Shown here: piece by piece, positions 21,231 through 32,042 of the stretch
Numbering within the stretch: the stretch's first letter is position 1
How the letters are laid out: each line of letters starts with the position of its first letter
DNA from: Hyposmocoma kahamanoa
Lineage: Eukaryota > Arthropoda > Insecta > Lepidoptera > Cosmopterigidae
Length of the DNA: 64,000 nt
Direction of reading: 5' to 3'
Assembly (NCBI RefSeq): GCF_003589595.1
Contig: NW_020654080.1
Location: forward strand, 1,636,639 to 1,700,638
Program-made: the position numbers and the translations under genes
The notes under the pieces: model-generated
Databases searched by the model: none
Seen by the model: only the letters and a program-made list of their open reading frames with translations
Told to the model about the DNA's origin: nothing

Positions 21231-22499
21231 TATTTAGTCGAGAATTAAGACTATTTAGGCTTACGTGATTTTCAGCCGTGTCTATTACAATGTATAAAAA
21301 AGTATTTAAACTCTTTTACACTTGGTTTTTGTATGGTATAGACCTTAGCTAAGAGTTCATGATAACCTGGTACTTTGCATATTATTTTGTATAGGGAACC
21401 ATACAAATTATAACGTTTTGCAGTACTGAATTGAAGTTTCTAAACTTTATTCCACTTATGTACAAAGCGATCAACTTGTCTGATACAAGGCAATACAACG
21501 TTGAAAAATGTGTATAGAAAAAATAACTCTCAGGTGCTATGAACTTCAGGTGACAGCATGTAAGCTAGAGCTACTACTCCAATAACAGACAAGGTGGTTA
21601 ATTTTAAACATTTCGTTTAGTAATACTTCTATAGAAAGAAAATGAACAAAATACCGGTAAATTCACTTCGAGGATTTCTTTATTTGACCAGTCAGCTCAA
21701 GTCTACAACAAATGGGATAATTAACTAATAAAAAAAAACACAAACTCTCTATCGGTCAATCCTGTGCGTTACGACAAATAATTTTCACTTAAAAAACCCT
21801 AACATTTCTCCTAAATGATCCACATTTAACTGTTCATAACGGTTCTTGGATAGTACAATAAAGACGTACAGAAAGAGACTAAAAAAGTTACTGTCTTTTT
21901 TTATAACCACCTTAGAACCTTTTGCGATTAAAAAAATATATTTACTAAAAAATTTGCAAACGCTCGCCGACTGTTCTAAAAATAATTTCTGAGAAAAGAA
22001 ATTTTGCGCAAATATTCAAAAAACGAACATAGTGTTTAAAAGGAAGTTAATTGTTTTATAACCTCCTTAATGGCCTTTACCGGCTGTTTACAAAGCGATT
22101 GGTGAGCGGTCCTTTTTTTTTCTAAACAAGGGTTGTCCGGTTTCGAACGAGATAGCCGTTAGCTCTGTGACGTCACGGACTTTTGTTTTCGTTTTTTTTT
22201 TCAAAAAATTTTAGGACCGTTGTTTGGAGAGTAAATGATAGTATTTTGTTTTTTCTTATGCAACTGTCCCATTGAAATATTAGTAACAAGGGCAATCTGT
22301 ATTTAAATCATGATGAATGACCGTACCATTCGTACCAAAAATCTTTGCTGCTCGAAATAGAGAAAAAGATATTTGACGGTGTCAAATGTTCGTTATCATT
22401 CCAACGGTATTAAAATTCGAAATTAAAATTCAAAAATATCCTAATTCCATAGACAAAAAACGACATTTCGATAAAAAGATTAAGCAGCACTATTTGTTC
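21231..22499. other. 1.3 kb AT-rich DNA, nothing recognised
   Basis: No repeat family recognised. A T run and a moderately CG-richer patch occur near 22080-22200. Confidence 0.45.
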
Positions 22500-22575
22500 A
22501 TATGGCAAATTTCTTGAGAATAATGAGTAAGAAAAACAAACTTTAGAGATTGCTTTTTGTGAATTGACATATTTG
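22500..22575 (-). mobile_element. Short LINE-alpha-like 3' fragment
   Basis: TTCTTGAGAATAATGAGTAA and TTTAGAGATTGCTTTTTGTG resemble the conserved LINE-alpha 3' UTR segment. Diverged. Confidence 0.4.
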
Positions 22576-22722
22576 TTCACGTTTTTATCAATAACATTAT
22601 TTATTTTAAAATTTTTAGATAAACGGATCTCTTCTATAGCTTTTTATCTACTAGGTGGCATACCGGTTGTGTAATATCAAAAAGTAATACGAACCCACGT
22701 TAGTTATACGAACATCAACCTA

Positions 22723-23059
22723 TTTTTTTTAAAACATCAAGTGACGAGACGAACAATTCGTGTGCCTGATGGTAAGCTACACGCCTGTCCATAACAGTTG
22801 CAGTGCCACTCAGAGATTTAAATCGCAAAGATCTTTGAAGGGCATTGCCACTGCTCCGGTCATCCTGAGACATAAGTTGACAAGACCCATGTGCATGTAA
22901 TTTCACCAGCAACCTTACCCTTCAACAGCGGAACACGGCAGAAATAGGTAAGGTATCAGTACTAGCCTGGGTGAACCCATTTACAAGCAGCTCTACTGCT
23001 ACTAGAAACGTACTATGAACCAGATATTTCGCTTCAAGTACTTACATTAACATTTTCAA
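22723..23059 (-). mobile_element. Family A copy, left arm of a large inverted repeat
   Basis: Full-length family A with T-run, TCAAGTGACGAGACGAAC, ACGCCTGTCCATAACAGTTG, CATCCTGAGACATAAGTTGA, GCAGAAATAGGTAAGG and CAAGCAGCTCTACTGCTACT. It shares private changes and about 60 bp beyond the family A head with the inverted copy at 25144-25456 (see findings). Confidence 0.85.
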
Positions 23060-24164
23060 CATGTTACGGGCTAACTGCCCGCGGATAAGTAACAAAACAA
23101 TTTTCTGAGATGTCATAAAAAAACATAACCCAGTTTTATGATAATGAAATTATTAGATGATATTTTAGCTATGCTTCGTCTCTCGAACTAAGTTCCGATA
23201 AACCAAACACATTAACTAATTTTTTTAAATGAGAATTTCGTGATCTATTTTTTTTATTTAAAACGGTTATTTGACCATTTGTCACTTAGCCACATTTTAG
23301 TTAGTGGACGGCAGGTAATTAAACCTGACACCGCATACCATTTAAATTCTTATTAATAACACTACAGCTTCCAAAAGTTCTCATTTATAATCTCCATTTT
23401 TACTTTATAGTACACTTAACCGAAAAAAAGACAAAAATATCTTTAAACCTTTTTTAGTATAAATCTATTCTACTTATAAATCTTGTTAGGCAGATTAGAT
23501 CTCGGTCATACGTCTCAATTTTACAATAAATTTATTGGTACCACTGTACCGGCAGATATTTATGACCGACTGTACCTTAATACGTCGTTATAACTAGTAA
23601 TAGTTACTGTGTATCGAGTAACGGGTTTTTTTCGATATTTATTGGTAAATTTTGTTGGTAAGTGCGTATCTTGTAGTATAGAACGTGTTCTGTATGTTTA
23701 GTATATGTTTAATTATTTCGAATGCTTAAGATCGATATTTGTTTGTTAATAATAATGATCATAATGACCCGTTCTATAACTAGAAAATTCACTGTACTAG
23801 AGATCAATCAATAAAATGATTCGTTTACCAAGTTGGTCGTACCGCTTATATGGTTACTTGCATAATATATAGATATAAATAGATATATAATGCAAACTCT
23901 GTACTATAAAATAGGGAAACAAGATAAGAAAAAAGAGAGAAAATACAGCCAGAACGAAAAAAAAAAAGATTAAAAAAGCAGTAAAATCATTGTGACATTT
24001 ATTACTGTGATAATGACCACCTATACGTATTTTTCTCCTAAAGAAGCTGTATACTTAGTATACTAATGTATACAACAGACCCCTATTATATGTATAGCAA
24101 GCTAAGAATTACTCAAGTACGATCGTGCAAAATTATCCACTAGCAATGCATACAATAACAAAAA
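23060..24164. other. Spacer of the inverted repeat, AT-rich
   Basis: No transposase or other frame recognised. AT-rich tracts near 23860-23900. Confidence 0.4.
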
Positions 24165-24240
24165 AGATCCTACCATGAATCGAACCTGAAACCTTCTCAT
24201 CTAGCATCTACTGTGCTAACATCTATACCACGGAGGTAGT
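24165..24240 (-). mobile_element. tRNA-like SINE head remnant
   Basis: The reverse complement reads CTACCTCCGTGGTATAGATG with box-B-like GGTTCGATTCATGG. A similar end (CCGGGACCTTCTCATTCAGC) occurs at 63433. There is no clean cloverleaf. Confidence 0.4.
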
Positions 24241-24491
24241 CGTTATGTTTTTACAGACTGAGTGAAGTCTTGATCTGATTGGGAATATCTCTGAAAACAC
24301 CAGAATAAAAACACCAAGAACAAACAGATATGAATGAAGATGATATGAGTGGTGAAAGCGAAGGAGGCAGGTATCTGCCTACGTTAGACAGAGTAAAGCT
24401 TATTTAACAAATGGGATTATTCAGTCGAAAATTTAAATATGAAATTTCTTTCCATTCACAATTTAATCTTAATAAGCTTGGAGGAAATTTA

Positions 24492-24785
24492 GTGGTAGCA
24501 GAAGAATTCTTCCAGAGAAGTACTGCCACTTTACCTATTTCTGGCGCCAAGCAGTAATATGAGCATTACTGCGTTCTGATTTTGAAGGGTGCTGGCGAAA
24601 TTACAGGCACACAGTACTTGTCAACTTATGTTACAGGGTGACGGGCGCAGTGTCAGTGCTTCTCAGATCTCTGTAGTTTAAAGCTCTGAGTAGCACTGCA
24701 ATTGTTAAGGATAGGCGTGTCCCTCTTCAACAGGCGCACGACTTGTTCGTCACATCACTTGATGTTATAAAAAAAATAATTACAT
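24492..24785 (+). mobile_element. Family A copy
   Basis: Near full length: AGAGAAGTACTGCCACTTTA, CGCCAAGCAGTAATATGAGC, AGGGTGACGGGCGCAGTG, AGGCGCACGACTTGTTCGTC and a TGTTATAAAAAAAATAA tail. Confidence 0.9.
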
Positions 24786-25143
24786 TGAGAGTTTATGAGT
24801 GTGTCTTTGAGAACTCCAAAGGTCAAAGCAAACATATTTCCAGTTGAGAATTAACACGTTCGGGCCGAGATACGGACCGACGTTTAGACCGTGTTAATCC
24901 GATATGTTAGGGAGCCCAATGTGATTAATGTGTTCAGTGCTTTATGCCGGACCAATGAACTTTGTACTTGAGAAGAAAATCTTCACTTAACTTTGAACTT
25001 AAAGTTTTATTTTGTGATTTGCAGGAGACCCGTGCCGAATAGTGGGAGCTAATGGCAATGATGACGAAATGAATATTAGAAGTATAGATTACTATAAATG
25101 ATATCGAAATTTGATAAGGTATTTAATTCATTACAGATACGTA
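24786..25143. other. Unassigned stretch
   Basis: Nothing recognised between two family A copies. A CG-richer patch lies at 24850-24900. Confidence 0.4.
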
Positions 25144-25456
25144 TTGAAAATGTTAATATAAGTACTGGAAGCGAAATATCTGGTTCATAGTACGTTTCTA
25201 GTAGCAGTAGAGCTGCTTGTAAATGGGTTCACCCAGGTTAGTACTGATACCTTACCTATTTCTGCCGTGTTCCGTTGTTGAAAGGTAAGGTTGCTGATGA
25301 AATTACATGCACTTGTCAACTTGTCTCAGGATGACCGGAGCAGTGGCAATGTCCTTTAGATATTTGCGATTGAAATCTCTGAGTGACACTGCAACTGTTA
25401 TGGATAGGCGTGTAGCTTACCATATTCATCCCGTCACTTAATATTATAAAAAAAAG
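25144..25456 (+). mobile_element. Family A copy, right arm of a large inverted repeat
   Basis: Mirror image of 22723-23059, sharing rare variants such as CTGCTTGTAAATGGGTTCAC and CTGCCGTGTTCCG, plus the extra 5' flank GCGAAATATCTGGTTCATAG. Ends TAATATTATAAAAAAAA. Confidence 0.85.
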
Positions 25457-25633
25457 TGAAAATCCGTAACCTTTGCCTAGTTTAACAATTGGAAGCTGAT
25501 CAGCTTTAAAATATTAACCCACAAAGTCTCGTCTACATTTTTCAGAAATATAAACCAGATGATTTGAAACATTCAGATTACAAAATACATTAGCCACGAT
25601 CACGAAAAATATCTTCAGGCACCATTTTCTCGT

Positions 25634-25927
25634 TTTTTATAATATCAAGTGATGGGACAAACAAGTCTTGCGACTGATGGTTAGTTACACGTCTGTCTAA
25701 AACAGTTGCAGTGCCACTCAGAGCTTTAAATCGCAAAGATCTGAGAGGCATTGCTACTCCGCTCCTCACCTTGAGACATAAGTTGACAAGTCCTATGTAT
25801 CTTTATCACCAGCATCCTTAAAACTGGAACGGAGGAATGCTTACATTACTGCTTGGCGGTTGAAATAATTAAAGTGGCAGTAGTTCCTTCGACCAACTCT
25901 TTTACAAGGAACTCTACTGCTCCAAAA
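25634..25927 (-). mobile_element. Family A copy
   Basis: Near full length: TTTTTTATAATATCAAGTGA, AGCTTTAAATCGCAAAGATC, TTGAGACATAAGTTGACAAG, TACTGCTTGGCGGTTGAAAT and ACAAGGAACTCTACTGCTCC. Confidence 0.9.
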
Positions 25928-26194
25928 AACTACGACATGTTCGCTATTGGCTATTAGAATCCAATTTTGTATATTTCTATGTTTTCAAGAGCGTAATTAC
26001 TAACCATTCAGTAATTTAGTTTAATTTTCTAAGTGTTCGATATTTGTATTAATAATTATAAAAAACTAGTGGAGTAATTTTAAAAAAGAAATAATTGAAT
26101 ATCAATTCAATACAAATTTAATTAAATGTAGTTTTCAAGGAAGTCTTTGCCCAGCAATTAGGAGAGGGTGAGGTTTTTAATGTTTTTTTTCGCA

Positions 26195-26390
26195 CACTCT
26201 CATAGCCCCCACTAGGGAAACCCTATTACGGGGGCCATGGACACACACGTAGGTAGACAATCACAAATTACACCCAAACTCACGAGAGAAATAAACGTAG
26301 GCCTTAGAAATATTTCTCCCGGCCTGGGAATCGAACACGGAACCTCTGCGTGGCACTCCAGCATGGTAACCGTTCGGCCACGGAGGCAAT
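26195..26390 (-). mobile_element. Family B tRNA-derived SINE (well preserved)
   Basis: On the minus strand: GCCTCCGTGGCCGAACGG box A, GTGTTCGATTCCCAGG box B, GGCCGGGAGAAATATTTC and the GGTTTCCCTAGTGGGGGCT end. Among the best-preserved copies, useful for a consensus. Short frames on both strands across it are incidental. Confidence 0.9.
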
Positions 26391-26403
26391 GTAAACGCTG
26401 GTT

Positions 26404-26445
26404 GCGACAAGTCCCATGTGCCTAAAATATCACCAACACCCATAC
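26404..26445 (-). mobile_element. Short family A fragment
   Basis: GACAAGTCCCATGTGCCT and ATATCACCAACACCCATACC match about 40 bp of family A, just beyond the SINE. Confidence 0.55.
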
Positions 26446-26907
26446 CAAAGTACGTAACTTAGAAATTAAGTAAAAAATGATTTGCAATCTTCCTCCCACT
26501 AAGATAATGTTATTTTTCACAAAAAAAAAAACCCGCTCATTGATAAAACCGCACGAGTCCTTTCCAGTAATAATCTGCCATCTATTCAAACTCTTTTTCA
26601 ACCCCAGAAAACAATTGACACTCGTGACAATAATACAAACGACTTTGGACTACAACGTGACAAATGAAGGACGACATCCACTTTTAATTCTAAGAATTAC
26701 TTGGGAGCAACAATTGTAATACGATATCTTACGGTGTTTCTAATCCCTTACTTTCTGGGATGGTTATTATTTTGTTAAAGATATTGTAATTGTTTTTTGT
26801 TTGGTTGTGTTAATAGATTCAAACAATAGTAAGTGTATGAAAACTCTGGGCCAGATGATTATAATACATAGCCTAAACTCTCAACTTGGGTATGGTCGTG
26901 AAAAATT
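26446..26907. other. AT-rich stretch, nothing recognised
   Basis: An 80-codon frame (26477-26719) has no motif and is not called. Confidence 0.4.
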
Positions 26908-27182
26908 TTTTTTTTGATACCAAGTGATAGGCTTAACAAGTCATGCGCCTGATGGTAAGCGACACGCCAGTCCAAAGCAGTTGCAGAGCCAGTCAAGCTT
27001 TAAATCGAAGAGATTTGATGGGCACTGCTGTACCCGTCACCCTGAAACATTTGACGCATTCTTACCCCTCAAAACCGGAATGGAATGCAGCAATGCTCAC
27101 ATTGCTGCTCGGTGGCAGAAATACGTAAGGTGGCAGTACTTCCCAGAACGAACTCTTTCACAAGGACCTCTTCTGCTACTAT
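26908..27182 (-). mobile_element. Family A copy
   Basis: GATACCAAGTGATAGGCTTA, GCGCCTGATGGTAAGCGACA, ACCCGTCACCCTGAAACATT, TGGCAGAAATACGTAAGGTG and TTTCACAAGGACCTCTTCTG. Small internal deletions. Confidence 0.9.
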
Positions 27183-27300
27183 CTTTTGTATAAAATGCTC
27201 ACCCATCGTATAAGCAAAATACAATATTGCGACTCTAAGAAAATGTTGTCTTCACGCTTAAGATAGTGACGTTTCGACTTTGCTAACATGTCATAAGTAG

Positions 27301-27458
27301 ATGATTATCACTAATATCAGGTTTCTTATCACGGTATGACTTCTTTTTATTTTCCCGATATTTCGGAACGGTTGCACGCTCCATGGTCACGGGTTGACTC
27401 TCTCTCTCTCTCTCTCTAGTTAGTCAGTGGTAAGAAACCTGATATTAGTGCTAATCAT
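27301..27458 (-). mobile_element. Penelope-type terminal repeat fragment with inverted ends
   Basis: The ends (ATGATTATCACTAATATCAG at 27301 and its inverted match ending at 27458) form a repeat of about 32 bp with one or two mismatches. The interior has CCCGATATTTCGGAACGGTT, GCTCCATGGTCACGGGTTGA and a (TC)n run of about 20 bp (27400-27417). The interior matches the sequence following the Penelope endonuclease at 34590-34690 in reverse, so this is a solo terminal segment of that family. Confidence 0.6.
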
Positions 27459-27545
27459 TTAGTGAATAACCACGAAAGTCTTAAAATCTATATGTCATAA
27501 GTAGCTTTGGACATTTAGACGTGTTTGTATTATTATTAAGAACAA

Positions 27546-27930
27546 AATAGTTAGCCTATATTATAGTCCCACTGCTGAATATTGGTCTCCTTTCACAATG
27601 AAAGGGCTTAGGATATTGCTTTGCAGATGTGTGCAGATCACCGAAAAGCTCATGGTATAGCACATAAACTCCGAAAACATGTTATTTTTGTTTTATAATA
27701 CCCAGTGACGGGACAAGTCATGCGCCTGGTGGTAAGCGACACGCCAGTCCATAGCAGTTGCAGTGCCACTCGTAGCTGTAAATCGCAAAGTTCTTAGGGG
27801 CACTGCCACTGCGCACGTCACACTGAGACATAGTTGTCAAGTCCTAGGAGTCTGTAGTTTCCTAAACGGTGCAAGTCCAAATTTGAGCTTACGACATTTT
27901 GCTCGAGAGGCGATAGGTCAAATAATTAAA
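27546..27930 (+). mobile_element. Family C copy interrupted by family A
   Basis: 27546-27680 carries TAGTCCCACTGCTGAATATT, GGGCTTAGGATATTGCT and CCGAAAAGCTCATGGTATAG. 27859-27930 carries the far end (GTGCAAGTCCAAATT, TGCTCGAGAGGCGATAGGTC). The family A insert lies between. Confidence 0.7.
27688..27858 (-). mobile_element. 5'-truncated family A copy inside family C
   Basis: Starts at the tail end (TTTTGTTTTATAATACCCAG), includes GGTGGTAAGCGACACGCCAG and AGTTCTTAGGGGCACTGCCA, and stops at CTGTAGTTTC, so the head is missing. Loss of the head while the A tail is kept fits retroposition. Confidence 0.8.
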
Positions 27931-28715
27931 CTACCATAGCTACAGTGTTTGTTTTAATATTTATTTATATTTTCTTCTTTTTGTATAATAATAATTGTAA
28001 ATTATTTTTGTGACAATACAATCTTAGATACGATGTAGGCCGGTTCAGATTTATCTCTTAATTTTTCAAATCTTTATCTCTTTGTAATTAATATAAATTC
28101 AATTAATTTTAACCACGACCCGTAATAACGTTATGCTCATACAATTACAAAGTAATCAAATCAAATCGATGTTTACTAATCGTATAAAATGATTGAATGG
28201 GATAGTTAAGTAATCAAAGACGCCGCAGCGTCTCGTTTACACGGTAATTAAAACTGAGTTATTATGTTAATTTATGGACATTTATCGTTGTAAATTCTTG
28301 GATTGCATTTGACAAGTGTACAAAATACTATCCGATATTTATCGTGTTGCAATAACCGTACGAATAATAGTATAGCTTATTTATACATATATATAGACAT
28401 GTTTTTATTGGCATGAATACAACAACACACAACCACACTAAAAGCAGTTTACATACAAAGATTTAATAAACATACAATTACACTTAAAACTAGTTTATAA
28501 AAGCAAAGTAGAGGTTTAGTAGAGTCTGTGTGGTAGCGTCATGCCAACACGGCACTTAGCATATCCTGCATTTTCCTACCTCAGCGTTGGTTTTCAGTAA
28601 ACCCGCAGAGCAATTTGCAAAAAATACAAAGACAAAAAATTAGCACAGAAATTCGCGTTGTTAATAATAACACAATAATATTTTATTATTAATAGATATT
28701 GTGATTATTATACCT
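27931..28715. other. AT-rich stretch, nothing recognised
   Basis: No repeat or exon recognised. Confidence 0.4.
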
Positions 28716-28745
28716 GAATAAAAAACCAACCTCAAAAGTTAGTGG
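28716..28745. mobile_element. MITE end fragment (8692 family)
   Basis: AAAAAACCAACCTCAAAAGT matches the left end of the 8692 element. Confidence 0.35.
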
Positions 28746-29084
28746 AATCTTTCCCTTCTTTACTCAAATCTATTATGTTCCCTTACGCCTTCTTATCTCA
28801 AAGAACGCTTAACTTTCAACACTTCTACATTCTGCCGTCTCTCGTCTGATACTCTCTTATGGTTATTTATCAGTATTCCGAAATGACATTTTCCGGAAAT
28901 GACGTTTGCTCGAATTTTCATAACCTCGAAAGTAGTTTTGAGAGGAAAACGTTTTTTCTTTTAAACTTTTAATCATGTCTTTGCGACAAACATCCAACAT
29001 ATTCTGAAAGAACAACGGTTTCGTCATAATTCGGTTTTCGGTGTAATGAAAATTCGAACAAACGTTTTTTCGGAAAAACAATTC
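28746..29084. other. Possible decayed LINE sequence
   Basis: Pyrimidine-rich. Probably decayed coding sequence upstream of LINE-delta, but nothing certain can be read. Confidence 0.3.
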
Positions 29085-29568
29085 GAGCTTGTGATAGGTT
29101 ACCCTCTCTTACTAAACATCTCATACCTCTAATTTTTGTTCCAACTCTTTTACCGTTTCTACAATCAGACTGTGGGATTCTCTTTCTTAATCGATTCAAG
29201 GTTCCCCTTCTCTTGATTCCTTCAAACAGCGTGTCAAGGATCACTTCCTCTACTTCTAAGTTTTGTCTTATCTCCTCCTGTCTCCTTTCATTTATTTCCT
29301 ATATTTATACTTATGTATCATTATGTATTAATAATATTTGTATGGATATTTCTATCTACGTACATCAGTTTATTTAATAATTATTATGTAGTGTACTTAT
29401 AATGCTATTCTTTGGTTGCACCGCTTTTACATGTCCCAAATGTCCTAGGGTTGCCTGGAAGATATTGTTACATAGCAATAAGGCCGCCTGTTGCACATTA
29501 TCTTACTGTTTTATGCCTAACTTACTGTATTGTATTTTAACTGTAATTTTATGTAAAATAAAAATGTT
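29085..29568 (+). pseudogene. LINE-delta 3' end: broken ORF end plus long 3' UTR
   Basis: Fragments of the ORF end lie in two frames: TIRLWDSLS followed by a stop, then SFKQRVKDHFLYF with its stop near 29260. These match the usual closing segment of a non-LTR reverse transcriptase ORF. The 3' UTR follows, with TGTCCTAGGGTTGCCTGGAA, TAGCAATAAGGCCGCCTGTT and a terminal TGTAAAATAAA (polyadenylation-like). Short frames over the UTR are incidental. Confidence 0.7.
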
Positions 29569-30424
29569 AAGTTTTATTGAAATCGATTTAATGTGAAGTG
29601 GGTGAAATAAATAAACTGTATTTATCCCCTAATTCGCCACCCTTATAGATGAAATGTTTTCTTCAAATTTGACGGGTGCACTGTTCAAATCGTTTCACAA
29701 ATAATAACTTTCAAGATATTTCTTTTATTTAAAATGCTATGTTATTTAGAAGAAAACAATAGTTATGATTGAGGCTATCGATCAGTATAATAAAATAACA
29801 AGTTTTTTTTTCAAATTTGGCGGGTTCGATTCCCGGTTCAGACAGGCGATATTTAAAAAGCTTTGAATGCAGTTCGAATTGTTTTTAATCGAATTAAAAA
29901 AAATGAGGAGGTTCTGAATTTGATGTGTGGTGTCTTTTTTTAAATTTGAAGATAAATAAATTAAATTAGAAAATATTCCACCTCTAAGGGTGACAAAAGG
30001 GGATGAATGACTTTTCAGGTCGTTTTTTTAGAACTCTGTACTGAGATATTTAAAATCAAAATGGAGTTTTCTTTCAGTAAAATTTTCTATCTACGGTTTT
30101 TAAGGTACTTTCCCTTCTTGTGGCATAGCCATGGGACTCCCTATATCATTGTCAGATACGAACTAAGTTGTTGTATCATTTGAATCTAATTTCTAATAAC
30201 TTTACGTCCTAGTCCGTCCATCCGTCCAGTTTTGGCAAAACGTTAATTAATCAGCTTTAAATACCTTGTACGCCGAATGCGGATGAAAACGCGGGGAAAG
30301 GTCAACCGTGGCGTACATATATCAACCAGATCGAAAATTTCCTTAAAAGAGGCTAGGTCATAATTTATAAGAATGAACTATCGGATATATATCGAGTTCT
30401 TAGGTTTTCGCAATTGTTACACAT
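29569..30424. other. AT-rich stretch with minor repeat scraps
   Basis: A box-B-like GGGTTCGATTCCCGG lies at 29823, and an inverted CCACCTCTAAGGGTG motif near 29980 is shared with 39083. No gene. Confidence 0.4.
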
Positions 30425-30530
30425 GGGTCACATGGTCACGGTTGACCGTAAAGGGCCCGGAACGTCGGTATGTTTGAAAAAACAAATATACGCGATTTAA
30501 ATCCGGAAAAATAGTTTCATTTTCTATATG
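30425..30530 (-). mobile_element. Family E repeat (possibly Penelope-related)
   Basis: CATGGTCACGGTTGACCGTA, AAGGGCCCGGAACGTCGGTA and AACAAATATACGCGATTTAA. Reverse complement of 8586-8665. Confidence 0.5.
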
Positions 30531-31152
30531 GGATATATTTCAATGAGTGTGTACAGGAACTTTGTGACCCGTTATGTGTGGCTCTGACTTAGGTGTCCGT
30601 AACGATTTTGGTGAAAAAAAAAAAAACATCATAATGTTTCAAACATCGTAATTTGTACTACATAGTAGTAGGAGGGGGTGTAGAGGTTAACTCGGCTAGC
30701 TGGTAGCTAGCTAGCGGCCCACTTACTACATTCAGGAATCAAACGACGAAATTTGGTGAAGAAAACTTGATTATTGTACAATATAAATGTGTCCAATAAG
30801 AGGAAATCATCCCGTTCGATTCAAGCGCGGCACAGAGGCCGCGCAAAGTCCCAGGGTCTTCTTCTTATAAAAAGACACTCCGAGGTGTTTTCGTAACTTG
30901 TCCCGAAAGATGGGCCAGAGTTCAAGACGCTTCCTTTGCAATGAGGTAACCGTACAAATGCCATCGTTTAATAGATCAACTATAACTATAGACGAGTAGA
31001 AGAATATACCAATTTCGTACAAAATACTAGTGACAGGTCATTACATTAGGAACAATCTTAACATCGTGATTCAGAAATTGCGTTTTTTATGCCAATGCCA
31101 TCTAGCGGTAAGCTTCGAAACTATTGTTATAATTTTTTTTTAAATTTATATT
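30531..31152. other. Unassigned stretch
   Basis: A 71-codon minus frame (30807-31022) spans a GC-richer part with AGCGCGGCACAGAGGCCGCG. No function recognised; possibly repeat-derived. Confidence 0.35.
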
Positions 31153-31640
31153 ATACTAGCTGGTGCCTGCGATTTCATCTGCGTATAATGAGTGCTCCGA
31201 GTTACTTACCGTACTATACTAATTTTCATAGTTTTATTGGTTTTCCATGTAAACTTTCATACTCTATTTGTCTCCTTTAAGATTTATTTTTGATGTCCTT
31301 CGTCTAGGTTCCATTCATACCAAAATGTCTATACTAAAATTCATTAAAATTGGTTTAGCGGGTTAGGTGTCAAAACGTGACACGGTCATTCTCGGATAGT
31401 GTTCACTATCTAATTATGTAATTTCCGTGGCAATTTTTATTATTTAAATATTCAAGTATATTATCGTGTCATTATTAAATAGTATTTTACGATACAATAC
31501 TCGAATATTATATAATATTGCACGATAAAAATCTAATACTTAAATAATAAAAATTGCCACGGAGATTAGATAATTAATAGTCCGAGAATAACCGAACAGA
31601 CAGAATTACTTTTGCATAACAATATTAGTCGAAATGTTTT
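31153..31640 (+). mobile_element. Dispersed repeat split by a palindromic MITE
   Basis: TACTAGCTGGTGCC start, ATTAAAATTGGTTTAGCGGG, then after the MITE AACAGACAGAATTACTTTTG and an AATATTAGT end. This order (start, AATTGGTTTAGCGG, GACAGACAG, ACTTTTGCAT) is that of a common lepidopteran dispersed repeat. Confidence 0.6.
31383..31596. mobile_element. Palindromic MITE
   Basis: The left arm (31383-31447, with CCGTGGCAATTTTTATTATT) and right arm (31543-31596) are inverted over about 55 bp, with ends CGGTCATTCTCGG and CCGAGAATAACCG. The target duplication is unclear. The interrupted relative is at 13850-14170. Confidence 0.7.
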
Positions 31641-31794
31641 CTAAAAAAAAAAATATTTTTTATTTTTCGTTGAAACACACCAGTGCGTTTGAGATACCGT
31701 ACGGATTTAAGATGCTACGGTAACAAAATTGTTCAAAAACCGTGTGTCTGTAAGAATTGTACATGGACGCGTCACTTTAATTTCACCCCTCAAC

Positions 31795-32042
31795 AGTAAG
31801 CGACACGCATGGCCATAACAGTTTCAGGGCCACTCTGAGCTTTACAAAGATCTGAGGGGCACTGCCACTGCACCCGTCACCCTGAGACATAAGTTGACAA
31901 GTCCCATGTGCCTGTGATTTCACCAACACCCTTTAAAACTGGAACGCAGTAATGCTCACATTCGTGTTTGGCGGCAGAAATAGGTAAGGTGGCAGTACTT
32001 CCTTGGATGAATTCTTTCACAAGAAGCTCTACTGCTATTAAA
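31795..32042 (-). mobile_element. Family A copy
   Basis: The tail is missing. GGGGCACTGCCACTGCACCC, CACCCTGAGACATAAGTTGA, TTTGGCGGCAGAAATAGGTA and CAAGAAGCTCTACTGCTATT are present. Confidence 0.9.
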
